From contig CAKQOG010000006.1 of NCBI GenBank assembly GCA_934255485.1, forward strand, positions 27,041 to 91,040: 64,000 nucleotides of DNA. Reading direction: 5' to 3'. The position numbers and the translations under genes were made by a program. Every line of letters starts with the position of its first letter. Position 1 is the first letter of the stretch. This document shows positions 9,128 through 17,509 of the stretch, piece by piece. The notes below the pieces were generated by a model that was given only the letters and a program-made list of their open reading frames with translations, had not been told where the DNA came from and made no database searches. This stretch comes from an uncultured Prevotellamassilia sp. (GTDB taxonomy: Bacteria > Bacteroidota > Bacteroidia > Bacteroidales > Bacteroidaceae).

Positions 9128-11113
9128 TTACTGATTGTTTTTTAGCATTGCATAAGCCTTATATAATCCCAATTGTCCTGCCTTGCTAAAATCGGCGTTA
9201 GCTTTATCTTTTTGCCCTTGTTGCTTATAAATCAATCCTCGATTATAATAGGCTTCGGGCAAACGCACATCAATTGCAATTGCCTTTGTAAAGGCTTCGA
9301 GAGCTAAAGCATTGGCATGTTGTTGAGCATATAGGCATCCTTGATTATAATAGAGGTACGCATTGTGTGGTGCAAGGCGTATGGCCTTATTAATATCTGA
9401 TAGTGCCAAGGCATAATGCGCTTTACGTTGTTGGTCGGAGAGCGAAGTTACTGTTGCATTACGCATAGACACAAGACTTCGCATCATTAAGGCTACCACC
9501 GAAGTGCTATCGGTTTGAATGGCACAATTTGCCTCGTTGATCGCCGATGTGTAGTCGTACTTGGCTAACGATATGGCTGATTTTAACAATGATCTTTCGA
9601 GCTTTGAACACTTGTCATCAACCCTTTGTAGGTTTCGCTCATCGCTTTTGGCATTCTGCGCTTGATTATCTTCAATCTCTGCCGTTAAGCCAAATATGCG
9701 TATCGATGTGTTGGCATGCTTATACTTGTTCATCTCCTCCATAAAGCCTATTGCATGATAACCACGCACATACACATAATGAAAGGCTGGAGCATAAGGG
9801 TGCATAAAGTCGTCGTTTACCTTTTCGTTCTGTACCTTGCCATAGAGGGTTCCAAACAGGTTTCTAACCGTATCGGGATCCTCTTGTACTAATTGGTGAT
9901 ATTGGTCGAGTTCATGCTCAGAGCGCAGTCTAACCTTGTTGGTTGCATAGCGTCGAGCCTTACCAAAACTAATATCAAGGTTGCGACGCGCTACGATGGT
10001 TTCGTCGTTTTGTGCCCCCCGAATATCACCTATTTTACGACGAAGATTAGCACGCTGCAAATAACCGTACATAAAGTGTGGATAGCTCTTGATGAGCTTC
10101 GTATAGTCGGCTATTGCCCCTTTGTAGTTTCCCACTTGTGCGCGAAGTTGTGCTCTGTTATAAATAGCCAAAGTGTTGTTAGGTTCAACCTGTATCACAT
10201 AGTCAAAGTCCTGAATAGCACGGTTTAAGTCGCCTACAAATGAGCGCAAAAGTCCTCGATTGTAGTGAGCCACAAAGTGGGTTGGCTGTAGCCGAATCGT
10301 TTCGTCGTAATCGGCTATAGCAAGCCCAAAACGTCCCATAGCATGGCGAGCTTGGGCACGAGCTATATAAAGTTCAAAGTCGTTGGGCGCAAGTGCTATT
10401 GCTTTAGATAGGCAGCTATCTGCTTGCAAATAATGATTTTTACTCAGTTCGTAACGACCTTTAAAACTCCAAGCACTGCTTTCGTTGGGATTTTTTACTA
10501 AGAGTTTGTCAATCCATGCCATGGCCATAACCGTATCTTTTTGCTCTAAAAGGCTCTGCACCTTTACCATATAAGCACGCGTATAATTGGGCCATTTTTG
10601 CATCATCACAGTTAGATCGGAGTCGGCTTGCTGATAATCTTTTATCTGTAAATAGCATAGCGCACGATTGTAGCGTGAGCCTTGGTCGTTGGGCAAGTCG
10701 CGCAATACATGCGTATAGTCGGCTATTGCTCCCTTAAAATCATCGGCATGTATGCGACATAAGCCTCGCAATTGGTATACCTCGATGATGAAGGGATTTA
10801 GCTCTATACTCTTGTTACAATCTGCTTCAGCTCCCGCATAATCCTCAAGAGTAAACTTGGCGTATGCTCTATAATAATAGGGCGATGCTAAGTAAGGCTT
10901 GCTCTCTATGGCTTGATTAAAATACTGTATGGCAGTGAGATAATCGTCTACACTCAATGCGTTACGCCCCATGTTCGTTACCATCTCGGCATCTATCTGA
11001 GCTTGAACAGCATGGGGTATATGTATGAAAAGAAATAAAAAAACAATCATACGTAAACCGACATTACGGAAAATGTCAGCTATACGTATGACTATCTTTG
11101 CTTGTCTACCCAT
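9128..11113 (-). CDS. Secreted tetratricopeptide-repeat protein
   Basis: 661 residues with an N-terminal hydrophobic export signal (MIVFLFLFIHIPHAVQAQ). An alternative start at 11050 would remove 21 leading residues and leave a shorter signal. About ten or more TPR units follow (for example YFNQAIESKPYLASPYYYRA, AIADYTHVLRDLPNDQGSRY, AFTKAIAIDVRLPEAYYNRG), split by a non-TPR region around residues 400-520. TPR arrays are protein-binding scaffolds; the partner is unknown. From comparative knowledge, a TPR gene commonly follows ruvX-def in Bacteroidales, and that order is seen here. Exported or periplasmic location is inferred from the signal. Confidence 0.82.
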   Translation of the reverse strand: MGRQAKIVIRIADIFRNVGLRMIVFLFLFIHIPHAVQAQIDAEMVTNMGRNALSVDDYLTAIQYFNQAIESKPYLASPYYYRAYAKFTLEDYAGAEADCNKSIELNPFIIEVYQLRGLCRIHADDFKGAIADYTHVLRDLPNDQGSRYNRALCYLQIKDYQQADSDLTVMMQKWPNYTRAYMVKVQSLLEQKDTVMAMAWIDKLLVKNPNESSAWSFKGRYELSKNHYLQADSCLSKAIALAPNDFELYIARAQARHAMGRFGLAIADYDETIRLQPTHFVAHYNRGLLRSFVGDLNRAIQDFDYVIQVEPNNTLAIYNRAQLRAQVGNYKGAIADYTKLIKSYPHFMYGYLQRANLRRKIGDIRGAQNDETIVARRNLDISFGKARRYATNKVRLRSEHELDQYHQLVQEDPDTVRNLFGTLYGKVQNEKVNDDFMHPYAPAFHYVYVRGYHAIGFMEEMNKYKHANTSIRIFGLTAEIEDNQAQNAKSDERNLQRVDDKCSKLERSLLKSAISLAKYDYTSAINEANCAIQTDSTSVVALMMRSLVSMRNATVTSLSDQQRKAHYALALSDINKAIRLAPHNAYLYYNQGCLYAQQHANALALEAFTKAIAIDVRLPEAYYNRGLIYKQQGQKDKANADFSKAGQLGLYKAYAMLKNNQ

Positions 11114-11208
11114 TTGACAAAACTTTTATCTGATAAGTAGCTATATAAAGTAAGCTATTTACCTTTCCATATAATCTTTTGTCTAAATAGCCATTTTATA
11201 TATGGCAT

Positions 11209-11766
11209 TTATTTAGGACACTTTACTTTATATGCACAACGGAACTTTCCCTTAAGAAGTTGTGTAAGCTTGCCGCGTATCATTTGCTTTCTTAACGGAG
11301 AAATACGGTCTATAAAGAGGTGGGCATCAAGGTGGTCGAACTCATGCTGCATAACGCGCGCAAGATAACCCTCTACCCATTCATCGTGTTCATTAAAATC
11401 TTCGTCCATATACTTAACGTGTATGCGTGTGGCACGACGTACGGGCTCATTAATGCCTGGTAAACTCAAACACCCCTCGTCCATCAACTTTGTTTCAGTG
11501 TTGTCAAGTTCTATGATATGGGGATTAATATAGGCTTTGTTAAAGCCTTCATACTCTGGATAGTCGTCTTTTAAGACATCGAGTGTTATTACAACTACAC
11601 GGATTGCTTTGCCAATCTGAGGTGCGGCAAGTCCCACACCATCACTATGATACATAGTTTCGAACATATCGGCAATCAACTGCTTTAAATTAGGATAATC
11701 AGGTGTGATATCAACTGACTCCTTGCGCAATACCGGCATGCCGTAAGTATAAATAGGAAGAATCAT
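11209..11766 (-). CDS. def: Peptide deformylase
   Basis: 185 residues. All three deformylase motifs are present: GVGLAAPQIG (motif 1), EGCLS (motif 2, metal-ligand Cys) and QHEFDHLDA (motif 3, HExxH with two metal-ligand His). It removes the N-formyl group from nascent proteins in the cytoplasm. It starts 34 bases after ruvX on the same strand and is followed by the TPR gene, a probable operon. Confidence 0.97.
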   Translation of the reverse strand: MILPIYTYGMPVLRKESVDITPDYPNLKQLIADMFETMYHSDGVGLAAPQIGKAIRVVVITLDVLKDDYPEYEGFNKAYINPHIIELDNTETKLMDEGCLSLPGINEPVRRATRIHVKYMDEDFNEHDEWVEGYLARVMQHEFDHLDAHLFIDRISPLRKQMIRGKLTQLLKGKFRCAYKVKCPK

Positions 11767-11800
11767 TTAATAGGATATTATTAAAATAGCGAAGGACGAT

Positions 11801-12217
11801 TTAAAATCTTTTTCCTTCCATATAATTTTGTAAGATAATGCAAGCACTAATTTCGTCTACCAGCCCTTTGTCGTTTTGCCGACGCTTTTTACTTATGCCA
11901 CTATCCAATATAGTTTGATGTGCTAAAACCGAAGTAAATCTTTCATCGTAATAATCTATAGGAATATGGGGTATAACCTTCTTGAGTTTTTCGGCAAAGA
12001 TCAAAACGCGCTTTTGGTTTTCAGAAGGTTGCCCATTGGGTTGCGTTGGAAGGCCTATTACAAAACGTTCAACAGACTCTTTGCTTACATAGTCCTTTAG
12101 AAACTTCATCAACTGTGTTGTATCAACAGTTGTTAGCCCATTAGCTATAATCTGCGAAGGATCTGTGACTGCTATGCCCGTTCGTTTCTTTCCGTAGTCT
12201 ATGGATAGTATGCGCAT
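11801..12217 (-). CDS. ruvX: Putative pre-16S rRNA nuclease / Holliday-junction resolvase (YqgF/RuvX)
   Basis: 138 residues, the normal length. The RNase-H-like fold motifs are visible: SIDYGKKRTGIAVTDP at the N terminus with the first catalytic Asp, VIGLPTQPNGQPSENQ in the middle, and DYYDERFTS with further acidic residues. The family has been linked to 16S rRNA 5' maturation and, in some species, to Holliday-junction cleavage. It precedes def, and a terminator-like hairpin separates it from serS. Confidence 0.94.
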   Translation of the reverse strand: MRILSIDYGKKRTGIAVTDPSQIIANGLTTVDTTQLMKFLKDYVSKESVERFVIGLPTQPNGQPSENQKRVLIFAEKLKKVIPHIPIDYYDERFTSVLAHQTILDSGISKKRRQNDKGLVDEISACIILQNYMEGKRF

Positions 12218-12247
12218 CTTTACTAACTATTTAGATAAAAAGCAGAG

Positions 12248-12299
12248 AAATCGGAAACCACAGGGAGCATTGCATAGAGTGCTCTTTAGTTTCCGATTT
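12248..12299 (-). terminator. Terminator between serS and ruvX
   Basis: AAATCGGAAAC (12248-12258) pairs with GTTTCCGATTT (12289-12299), with an inner GAGCA/TGCTC stem. On the minus strand it is followed by a short T tract past serS. Confidence 0.7.
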
Positions 12300-12319
12300 T
12301 TCTGTTCTTTAGTGTTCAA

Positions 12320-13594
12320 TTATTTTATCATATCACATCCCATATAAGGTTGCAATGCCTTAGGAATGCGAATACCTTCGGGGGTTTGGAAATCTTCAAG
12401 CAGAGCTGCTACAATGCGTGGTAGGGCAAGAGCTGAACCATTCAATGTGTGGCAAAGGTGAGTCTTTTTATCTGCACCACGATAGCGACATTGCAAACGA
12501 TTGGCTTGGTATGTGTCGAAATTTGATACAGAACTTACTTCTAACCAACGCTTTTGTGCTTCGCTATATACCTCAAAGTCGTAGCAAATAGATGATGTAA
12601 AACTCATATCACCACCACACAAGCGAAGTATACGATAAGGAAGTTCGAGCTTTTGCAACAAGCCTTCTACGTGTGCCAACATCTCTTGGTGTGATTGTTC
12701 TGAATGTTCGGGAGTATCAATACGAACTATTTCGATTTTTGAGAACTCATGCAAGCGGTTTAAGCCACGAACATCCTTGCCATAACTACCTGCCTCGCGA
12801 CGGAAACACTCTGTATATGCACAATTCTTGATAGGTAATTGGTCCTCGCGGAGAATTACATCACGATATATATTGGTTACTGGAACCTCGGCTGTAGGGA
12901 TGAGATATAAATCGTCAACTTCGCAATGATACATTTGTCCTTCTTTGTCAGGAAGTTGTCCTGTACCAAAACCTGAAGCCGCATTTACAACAGTTGGAGG
13001 CATAATCTCTGTATAACCAGCTTCGCGAGCTTGATCGAGGAAAAAGTTTATCAATGCGCGTTGCAAACGTGCACCTTGACCGATATATACGGGGAAACCT
13101 GCACCAGAAATTTTAACACCAAGGTCAAAGTCAATAAGGTTGTACTTCTTAGCCAATTCCCAATGTGGAAGTGCATCTTTAGGCAGGACTGTGTCGTGTC
13201 CACCTGTTTTTACAACTAAATTGTCTTCAGCACCTACACCCTCAGGCACAATGTCGTAAGGCACGTTAGGAATGGTATAAAGCAAGTTGCGCTTATCGTC
13301 TTCGGCTTGTTTCATTACTTCCTCAAGCTCCTTGCTCTTTGTTTTAATGTCTGTTACCTCTTGCTTTGCAGCCTCAGCCTCTTCCTTTTTGCCTTCTTTC
13401 ATCAAGCCACCAATGCTCTTTGAAAGTGTTTTAACTTTGGCATTCAAACTGTCTAATTCAGACTGTGCCTCTTTGCGTTTATTATCATAAGCAAGCACCT
13501 GCTCTATAGCTTCGCGTGCTCCTTTAAAGTGTTTCTTTTCGAGACCGCGTATAACGGCTTCCTTGTCATCTGTGATTTGTTTAATAGTAAGCAT
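12320..13594 (-). CDS. serS: Seryl-tRNA synthetase
   Basis: 424 residues, a standard bacterial SerRS. The N-terminal 110 residues form the long antiparallel coiled-coil arm that contacts the tRNA-Ser variable arm. The class II core carries motif 2 (CFRREAGSYGKDVRGLNRLHEFSKIE) and motif 3 (LNGSALALPRIVAALLE). It attaches serine to tRNA-Ser in the cytoplasm. The ATG at 13594 gives the usual MLTIKQITDD beginning, and a -7 box lies 24 bases upstream. It has a terminator on its 3' side. Confidence 0.98.
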   Translation of the reverse strand: MLTIKQITDDKEAVIRGLEKKHFKGAREAIEQVLAYDNKRKEAQSELDSLNAKVKTLSKSIGGLMKEGKKEEAEAAKQEVTDIKTKSKELEEVMKQAEDDKRNLLYTIPNVPYDIVPEGVGAEDNLVVKTGGHDTVLPKDALPHWELAKKYNLIDFDLGVKISGAGFPVYIGQGARLQRALINFFLDQAREAGYTEIMPPTVVNAASGFGTGQLPDKEGQMYHCEVDDLYLIPTAEVPVTNIYRDVILREDQLPIKNCAYTECFRREAGSYGKDVRGLNRLHEFSKIEIVRIDTPEHSEQSHQEMLAHVEGLLQKLELPYRILRLCGGDMSFTSSICYDFEVYSEAQKRWLEVSSVSNFDTYQANRLQCRYRGADKKTHLCHTLNGSALALPRIVAALLEDFQTPEGIRIPKALQPYMGCDMIK

Positions 13595-13618
13595 AGCTTT
13601 CTTTTTTTATTTTGCTTG

Positions 13619-13626
13619 CAAATGTA
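13619..13626 (-). promoter_or_regulatory. Candidate -7 box for serS
   Basis: The minus strand reads TACATTTG, an exact TAnnTTTG match, 24 bases before the serS ATG. No TTTG was found at 19-21 bases. Confidence 0.5.
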
Positions 13627-13705
13627 ACAATTCTTTTTTGAATGTCATAGGCTTTAACTTTACAAATATGTTCTTAGCTAAAGTCATAGGCTTATATAAT
13701 CAAAA

Positions 13706-13772
13706 AAAGATGCAAGACTATATACGCTATAGCTAATAAAAGCCGCTTTGCATACATATTCTTGCATCTTTT
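13706..13772 (-). terminator. Terminator after the GH25 gene
   Basis: AAAAGATGCAAGA (13706-13718) pairs perfectly with TCTTGCATCTTTT (13760-13772). On the minus strand the hairpin is followed by TTTTTGATT past the GH25 stop. Confidence 0.7.
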
Positions 13773-13812
13773 GAATAAAAACACAATTGCGTATTAATAC
13801 ATTCTTATCACA

Positions 13813-14661
13813 CTACATCATCACTTGGTTTAATGAGAAATTTCCCATTATCTTTGAACGGTCTACATGTCCACGTATACCAGGTATAGAACCCGAAGAT
13901 GTATACTGCCACATAATATAATCTTTTCCATCATCGAGTGTAGGAGAGTCACTGCGATAACGTGCTATCATAAAATGATAATCTGAGAATTGACCTTGCA
14001 AGTATCTATTGTAGAAATTATGATAGGTATAGAGCAAAGGCTTTTTGCCATAAAAAGTTGTTACCTTTTCAATAAATGCTTTAAGATCAGAGATAAAAAC
14101 ATCTTCGCTCACAGAGCCACGATGTTCTATATCGATAATTGGCACAAGGTCTTGATCATCGGCTCTTACAACCGATGTCATGTTGTCAAATTGTCTTTGC
14201 CACTCTACATTAGGACGATAGAAATGATAACTACCGACACTTAATCCTACACGACGAGCTTCTGTAAGATTACGCTGATAGGTGTCGTCAACAAGCGAGG
14301 CCCCTTCAGTTGCTTTTAAATATACATAAGATATGGGGGTGCTATTAACAACTTCATCCCAATTAATGCTACCTTGGTAGTGTGATACGTCAATACCCTC
14401 TTTATACTTTGAATTGATGCGTGCGTTAGAATTGTGCATAAACACTGCTGCCGCATGCATGAGTCGCTTTTCTCCTAAGGATTTTTGGGGTAAAGCATCA
14501 GGTTCTGTCACAACATATTCAGTAGCTCCCTTACGATCTTTTTTATCCTTTTTTCGGGCAAAAGATGTAGAAGGAACAAACATAAATGTAACCAAAGCCA
14601 ACGTTATGGTTTTGAATATTTTTCTATTAAAATGTGTATAAAAAGCGCAATTTTTCTCCAT
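13813..14661 (-). CDS. Glycoside hydrolase family 25 lysozyme (muramidase)
   Basis: 282 residues. An N-terminal hydrophobic stretch (TITLALVTFMFVPSTSFA) preceded by basic residues suggests export. The GH25 domain starts at about residue 88 with GIDVSHYQGSINWDEV, continues with YVYLKATEGASLVDD and GSYHFYRPN, and holds the D-x-E catalytic pair in VPIIDIEHRG. It ends with the family-typical IMWQYTSSGSIPGIRGHVD. GH25 enzymes cleave the MurNAc-GlcNAc bond of peptidoglycan. No phage genes are nearby, so a cellular cell-wall role is more likely than a phage endolysin. The promoter is so close to the ATG that the mRNA may be leaderless. Confidence 0.93.
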   Translation of the reverse strand: MEKNCAFYTHFNRKIFKTITLALVTFMFVPSTSFARKKDKKDRKGATEYVVTEPDALPQKSLGEKRLMHAAAVFMHNSNARINSKYKEGIDVSHYQGSINWDEVVNSTPISYVYLKATEGASLVDDTYQRNLTEARRVGLSVGSYHFYRPNVEWQRQFDNMTSVVRADDQDLVPIIDIEHRGSVSEDVFISDLKAFIEKVTTFYGKKPLLYTYHNFYNRYLQGQFSDYHFMIARYRSDSPTLDDGKDYIMWQYTSSGSIPGIRGHVDRSKIMGNFSLNQVMM

Positions 14662-14666
14662 GTTGG

Positions 14667-14698
14667 CAAAGTTAAGAAATTATTTAAAGTCTACCAAA
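14667..14698 (-). promoter_or_regulatory. Promoter abutting the GH25 start codon
   Basis: On the minus strand TTTG (14698-14695) and TAACTTTG (14674-14667) are spaced by 20 bases. The last G of the -7 box is only 5 bases from the ATG at 14661, so transcription should start at or very near the start codon. Confidence 0.6.
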
Positions 14699-14778
14699 TA
14701 CGCATTTTATATTTTTATATAATTTATGTATTGACACACAGAAGTTTAGCATTCATAAGGCGAAAGTATGCGCAAAAA

Positions 14779-14970
14779 CTATTGCAGAGGCAAAAGTTCA
14801 CGAAAACGCATTTCGTATTGTTTCTTTTCTTCATCAGTAAAATGCTGCTCATTCATCCATGTACAAAATGCTTGTATTGCAAGCGTATGCATTTGGGCCT
14901 TTCCTGCATTTACACCACTTAAGAAAGGGCGATTGGGCAAGTGTGTCCTATTAAAATTACCGTCTGCCAT
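14779..14970 (-). CDS. Small conserved-looking protein of unknown function
   Basis: 63 residues, soluble and without signal peptide. It begins MADGNFNRTHLPNRPFLSGV and continues with an Ala/Gln/Met-rich helix (AGKAQMHTLAIQAFCTW), then a charged helix. The composition and the MADGNFNR opening look like a real Bacteroidales small protein rather than a random frame, but I cannot name a family. It reads away from pgk, with a TAnnTTTG-type box (minus-strand TAATTTTG at 15039-15046) upstream. An overlapping plus-strand frame is less convincing. Confidence 0.6.
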   Translation of the reverse strand: MADGNFNRTHLPNRPFLSGVNAGKAQMHTLAIQAFCTWMNEQHFTDEEKKQYEMRFRELLPLQ

Positions 14971-15038
14971 TGATTGTCTTTTAGATAGAAAAATTTGAGT
15001 GCTTTGCGGGCAAAGCAGTTTATTGGTTTAAAGTGCTA

Positions 15039-15046
15039 CAAAATTA
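15039..15046 (-). promoter_or_regulatory. Candidate -7 box for the 63-residue protein
   Basis: The minus strand reads TAATTTTG, matching TAnnTTTG, 68 bases upstream of the ATG at 14970 and divergent from the pgk promoter. Confidence 0.4.
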
Positions 15047-15087
15047 CGCACATTTATATATAGAACATAAACTTTTCAATAAAAACT

Positions 15088-15118
15088 TTTGCCCTTATTG
15101 CAGTTTGCACTACCTTTG
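15088..15118 (+). promoter_or_regulatory. pgk promoter
   Basis: TTTG at 15088-15091 and TACCTTTG at 15111-15118 with a 19-base spacer, an exact match to the Bacteroidetes consensus. The leader is about 35 bases. Confidence 0.8.
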
Positions 15119-15159
15119 CATAAGATTGAATTATAACTTTAACAAAAATATAAATCACT

Positions 15160-16407
15160 ATGACTATTGAAACTTGCGACTTTAATGGCAAGAAGGTGAT
15201 TGTCCGTGTGGACTTTAATGTACCTCTTGATGAAAATGGTAAAATAACAGATGATACCCGTATTCGCGGTGCTCTTCCTACTCTTAAGAAAGTGCTTGCT
15301 GATGGTGGTGCACTTATCATCATGAGCCACATGGGTAAGCCTAAAGGCAAAGTTAATCCTAAACTCTCTCTTGGTCAGATTGTAGATGCAGTTAGCGATA
15401 AACTTGGTGTAAAGGTTCAATTTGCTCCTGATTGCGCAAAGGCAAGTGAGGCAGCAGCAGCTCTTAAGCCAGGTGAAGTTCTTTTGCTTGAAAACCTCCG
15501 TTTCTATCCTGAAGAAGAAGGTAAACCCGTAGGTATTGACAAGGCTGATCCTAAATACGATGAGGCTAAGAAAGAAATGAAGGCGCGTCAAAAAGAATTT
15601 GCTAAGACACTTGCTTCGTATGCTGACATTTACATCAACGATGCATTTGGTACTGCACACCGCAAGCACGCTTCAACAGCTGTTATTGCTGACTACTTTG
15701 ATGCAGACCACAAGATGCTTGGCTACTTGATGGAGAAAGAGGTTCAAGCTGTAGACAACGTATTGAGCAACATTAAGCACCCATTCACTGCTATCATGGG
15801 TGGCTCTAAGGTTTCTACTAAGATTGGTATCATCGAAAACCTTTTGAGCAAGGTAGACAACCTTATTCTTTGCGGTGGTATGACCTACACATTTGCTAAG
15901 GCACAAGGTGGTCATATCGGTAAGTCTATCTGCGAAGATGACAAACTTGACGTCGCACTTGATGTAATCAAGAAGGCTAAAGAGAACGGTGTAAACTTGG
16001 TTCTTGGTACTGACTGCATTGCAGGTGATGACTTCTCTAACGACTGCAACACACAAGTATGCCCTGCAAACGCAATCCCCGAAGGTTGGGAAGGTTTGGA
16101 TGCTGGTCCTGAAACTCGCAAGGCTTTTGCTGCTGCTATCGAAGATGCAAAGACTATTCTTTGGAATGGTCCTGCTGGTGTATTTGAATTCGATAACTTT
16201 GCTGGTGGCTCTAAGGCTATTGCTGAAGCTATTGCTAAGGCAACTACAAATGGTGCATTCTCACTCATTGGTGGTGGCGACTCTGTAGCTTGCATCAACA
16301 AGTTTGGTATGGCAGATAAAGTATCTTACATCTCAACAGGTGGTGGTGCTTTGCTCGAAGCTATCGAAGGCAAAGTTCTCCCCGGCATTGCTGCAATCAA
16401 AGGCTAA
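15160..16407 (+). CDS. pgk: Phosphoglycerate kinase
   Basis: 415 residues. It transfers the phosphate of 1,3-bisphosphoglycerate to ADP in glycolysis. Seen: the N-terminal signature KVIVRVDFNVPLDENG, the substrate-binding ILMSH-like IIMSHMGKPKG, LLLENLRFYPEEEG, the hinge region GGSKVSTKIGIIENLL and the C-terminal GGGDSVAC and STGGGALLEAIEG nucleotide-binding loops. Length and order are normal. Base composition shows strong preferred-codon use, consistent with high expression. It is flanked by its own promoter and terminator. Confidence 0.99.
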   Translation: MTIETCDFNGKKVIVRVDFNVPLDENGKITDDTRIRGALPTLKKVLADGGALIIMSHMGKPKGKVNPKLSLGQIVDAVSDKLGVKVQFAPDCAKASEAAAALKPGEVLLLENLRFYPEEEGKPVGIDKADPKYDEAKKEMKARQKEFAKTLASYADIYINDAFGTAHRKHASTAVIADYFDADHKMLGYLMEKEVQAVDNVLSNIKHPFTAIMGGSKVSTKIGIIENLLSKVDNLILCGGMTYTFAKAQGGHIGKSICEDDKLDVALDVIKKAKENGVNLVLGTDCIAGDDFSNDCNTQVCPANAIPEGWEGLDAGPETRKAFAAAIEDAKTILWNGPAGVFEFDNFAGGSKAIAEAIAKATTNGAFSLIGGGDSVACINKFGMADKVSYISTGGGALLEAIEGKVLPGIAAIKG

Positions 16408-16491
16408 AATAATTTTTTATTTTTAGTATTTTAAATGTTCTATTAAGTTCGTAATGCTTACGTTAGAACATTGATGATATACCAATAAGCA

Positions 16492-16556
16492 AAAGAGTTT
16501 AGAGGTTTAAAAGAGACATTTAATGTTCTTCTAAACTTCTAAACTCTTTACTTTTT
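16492..16556 (+). terminator. pgk terminator
   Basis: An 18-base arm (16492-16509, starting AAAGAGTTTAGAG) pairs with 16532-16549 with a single G-U, followed by ACTTTTTT. Confidence 0.8.
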
Positions 16557-16572
16557 TAGTAACAGACGGTTA

Positions 16573-17415
16573 ATGAAAATATATTCTTTTGCAACGCTCT
16601 TTACTTTGTGCTTTTTATTACTTATATCTCTAACTTCTTGCAAGAAAGAGAAGAACGAACAACCTATTAATTTTGGTACAGAGCGATACGATTCTGCAGC
16701 ACTTCACGTAGCCTTAGTACCCAACCGCGACTGCTTACCCATTTACTATGCAGAGCGAACAGGCATTTATGACTCATTAGGACTAAAGTTGCAAATAGCA
16801 TCCTATGGCTCACAAATGGATTGTGACACAACGCTCATGGGTAACATTGCAGATGGAGGATGGTGTGACAAAATACGAAAAGGAAAATATGGCAAACGCA
16901 TGTCTCATCTTGAGACGATGTGGGAAGGTACACAAAGGTGGGAAATCTTTACGAGCACAGCTCTGCGCATTCGCAAGGTTTCATCTCTTGTGGGACACAC
17001 CATTGGCATAGCTCGAAGTTCTGCAGAAAACGAGTATTTACATCTCATATTAAAAGCCGAAAAGGTTAATGCCGACAACATATATTATCCGCAAATCAAT
17101 AATCTAAAAATGCGTGCTCAAATGCTTACTGGCGACCAAATAGACGCTGCTGTTATCACGTGGCCATATACGTCTTTTGCTCGTTCTGAGGGGCATCACT
17201 GCATTGCAGCCCAACGTTTTGCAGATAAACATGAATGTTTTGTGATAAGCAACAAACATTTGACAGATGAACGCAAAAAACAATGGAAACTATTTGAGAA
17301 AGGAAGGCGCATGGCACTCGACTCTATACGAATTAAAGGTCCCTCAGCCTACTCTATCATCTTACAAAAAGACTACGGACTACCCAAAGAAGTGGCAGAT
17401 ACCATTAGGTTTTAG
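16573..17415 (+). CDS. Solute-binding lipoprotein (SsuA/THI5-NMT1-like)
   Basis: 280 residues. The signal ends in a lipobox (LISLTSC, followed by KKEKNEQ). The mature part resembles periplasmic binding proteins of the nitrate/sulfonate/thiamine-precursor group: LHVALVPNRDCLPIYYAERT, GIYDSLGLKLQIASYGSQMD, TIGIARSSAENEYLHLILKA and IDAAVITWPY. No permease or ATPase gene is adjacent, so its transporter partner (if any) is elsewhere. The ligand cannot be deduced. It could also be a stand-alone sensor or scavenging protein. Confidence 0.72.
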   Translation: MKIYSFATLFTLCFLLLISLTSCKKEKNEQPINFGTERYDSAALHVALVPNRDCLPIYYAERTGIYDSLGLKLQIASYGSQMDCDTTLMGNIADGGWCDKIRKGKYGKRMSHLETMWEGTQRWEIFTSTALRIRKVSSLVGHTIGIARSSAENEYLHLILKAEKVNADNIYYPQINNLKMRAQMLTGDQIDAAVITWPYTSFARSEGHHCIAAQRFADKHECFVISNKHLTDERKKQWKLFEKGRRMALDSIRIKGPSAYSIILQKDYGLPKEVADTIRF

Positions 17416-17509
17416 TACACCATGTTCAAATTGAACATTGAGTCCCCCTTTGTTTGGAAGTAGTATATTGTAATATCGTTAATACTCAATAGAGTAACAC
17501 CACTTACTT

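Noticed and set aside
13813..14661. Phage endolysin from a prophage
   Set aside because: GH25 enzymes occur in phages, but there is no holin, structural or integrase gene nearby, and the gene has a signal-like segment and its own promoter.
15139..15669. 176-residue minus-strand frame opposite pgk
   Set aside because: Long open antisense frames arise from the biased codon use of highly expressed genes; the translation shows no domain and pgk is certain.
16573..17415. Complete ABC import operon
   Set aside because: Only the binding lipoprotein is present; neighbouring genes are pgk and a TPR protein, with terminators or gaps between.
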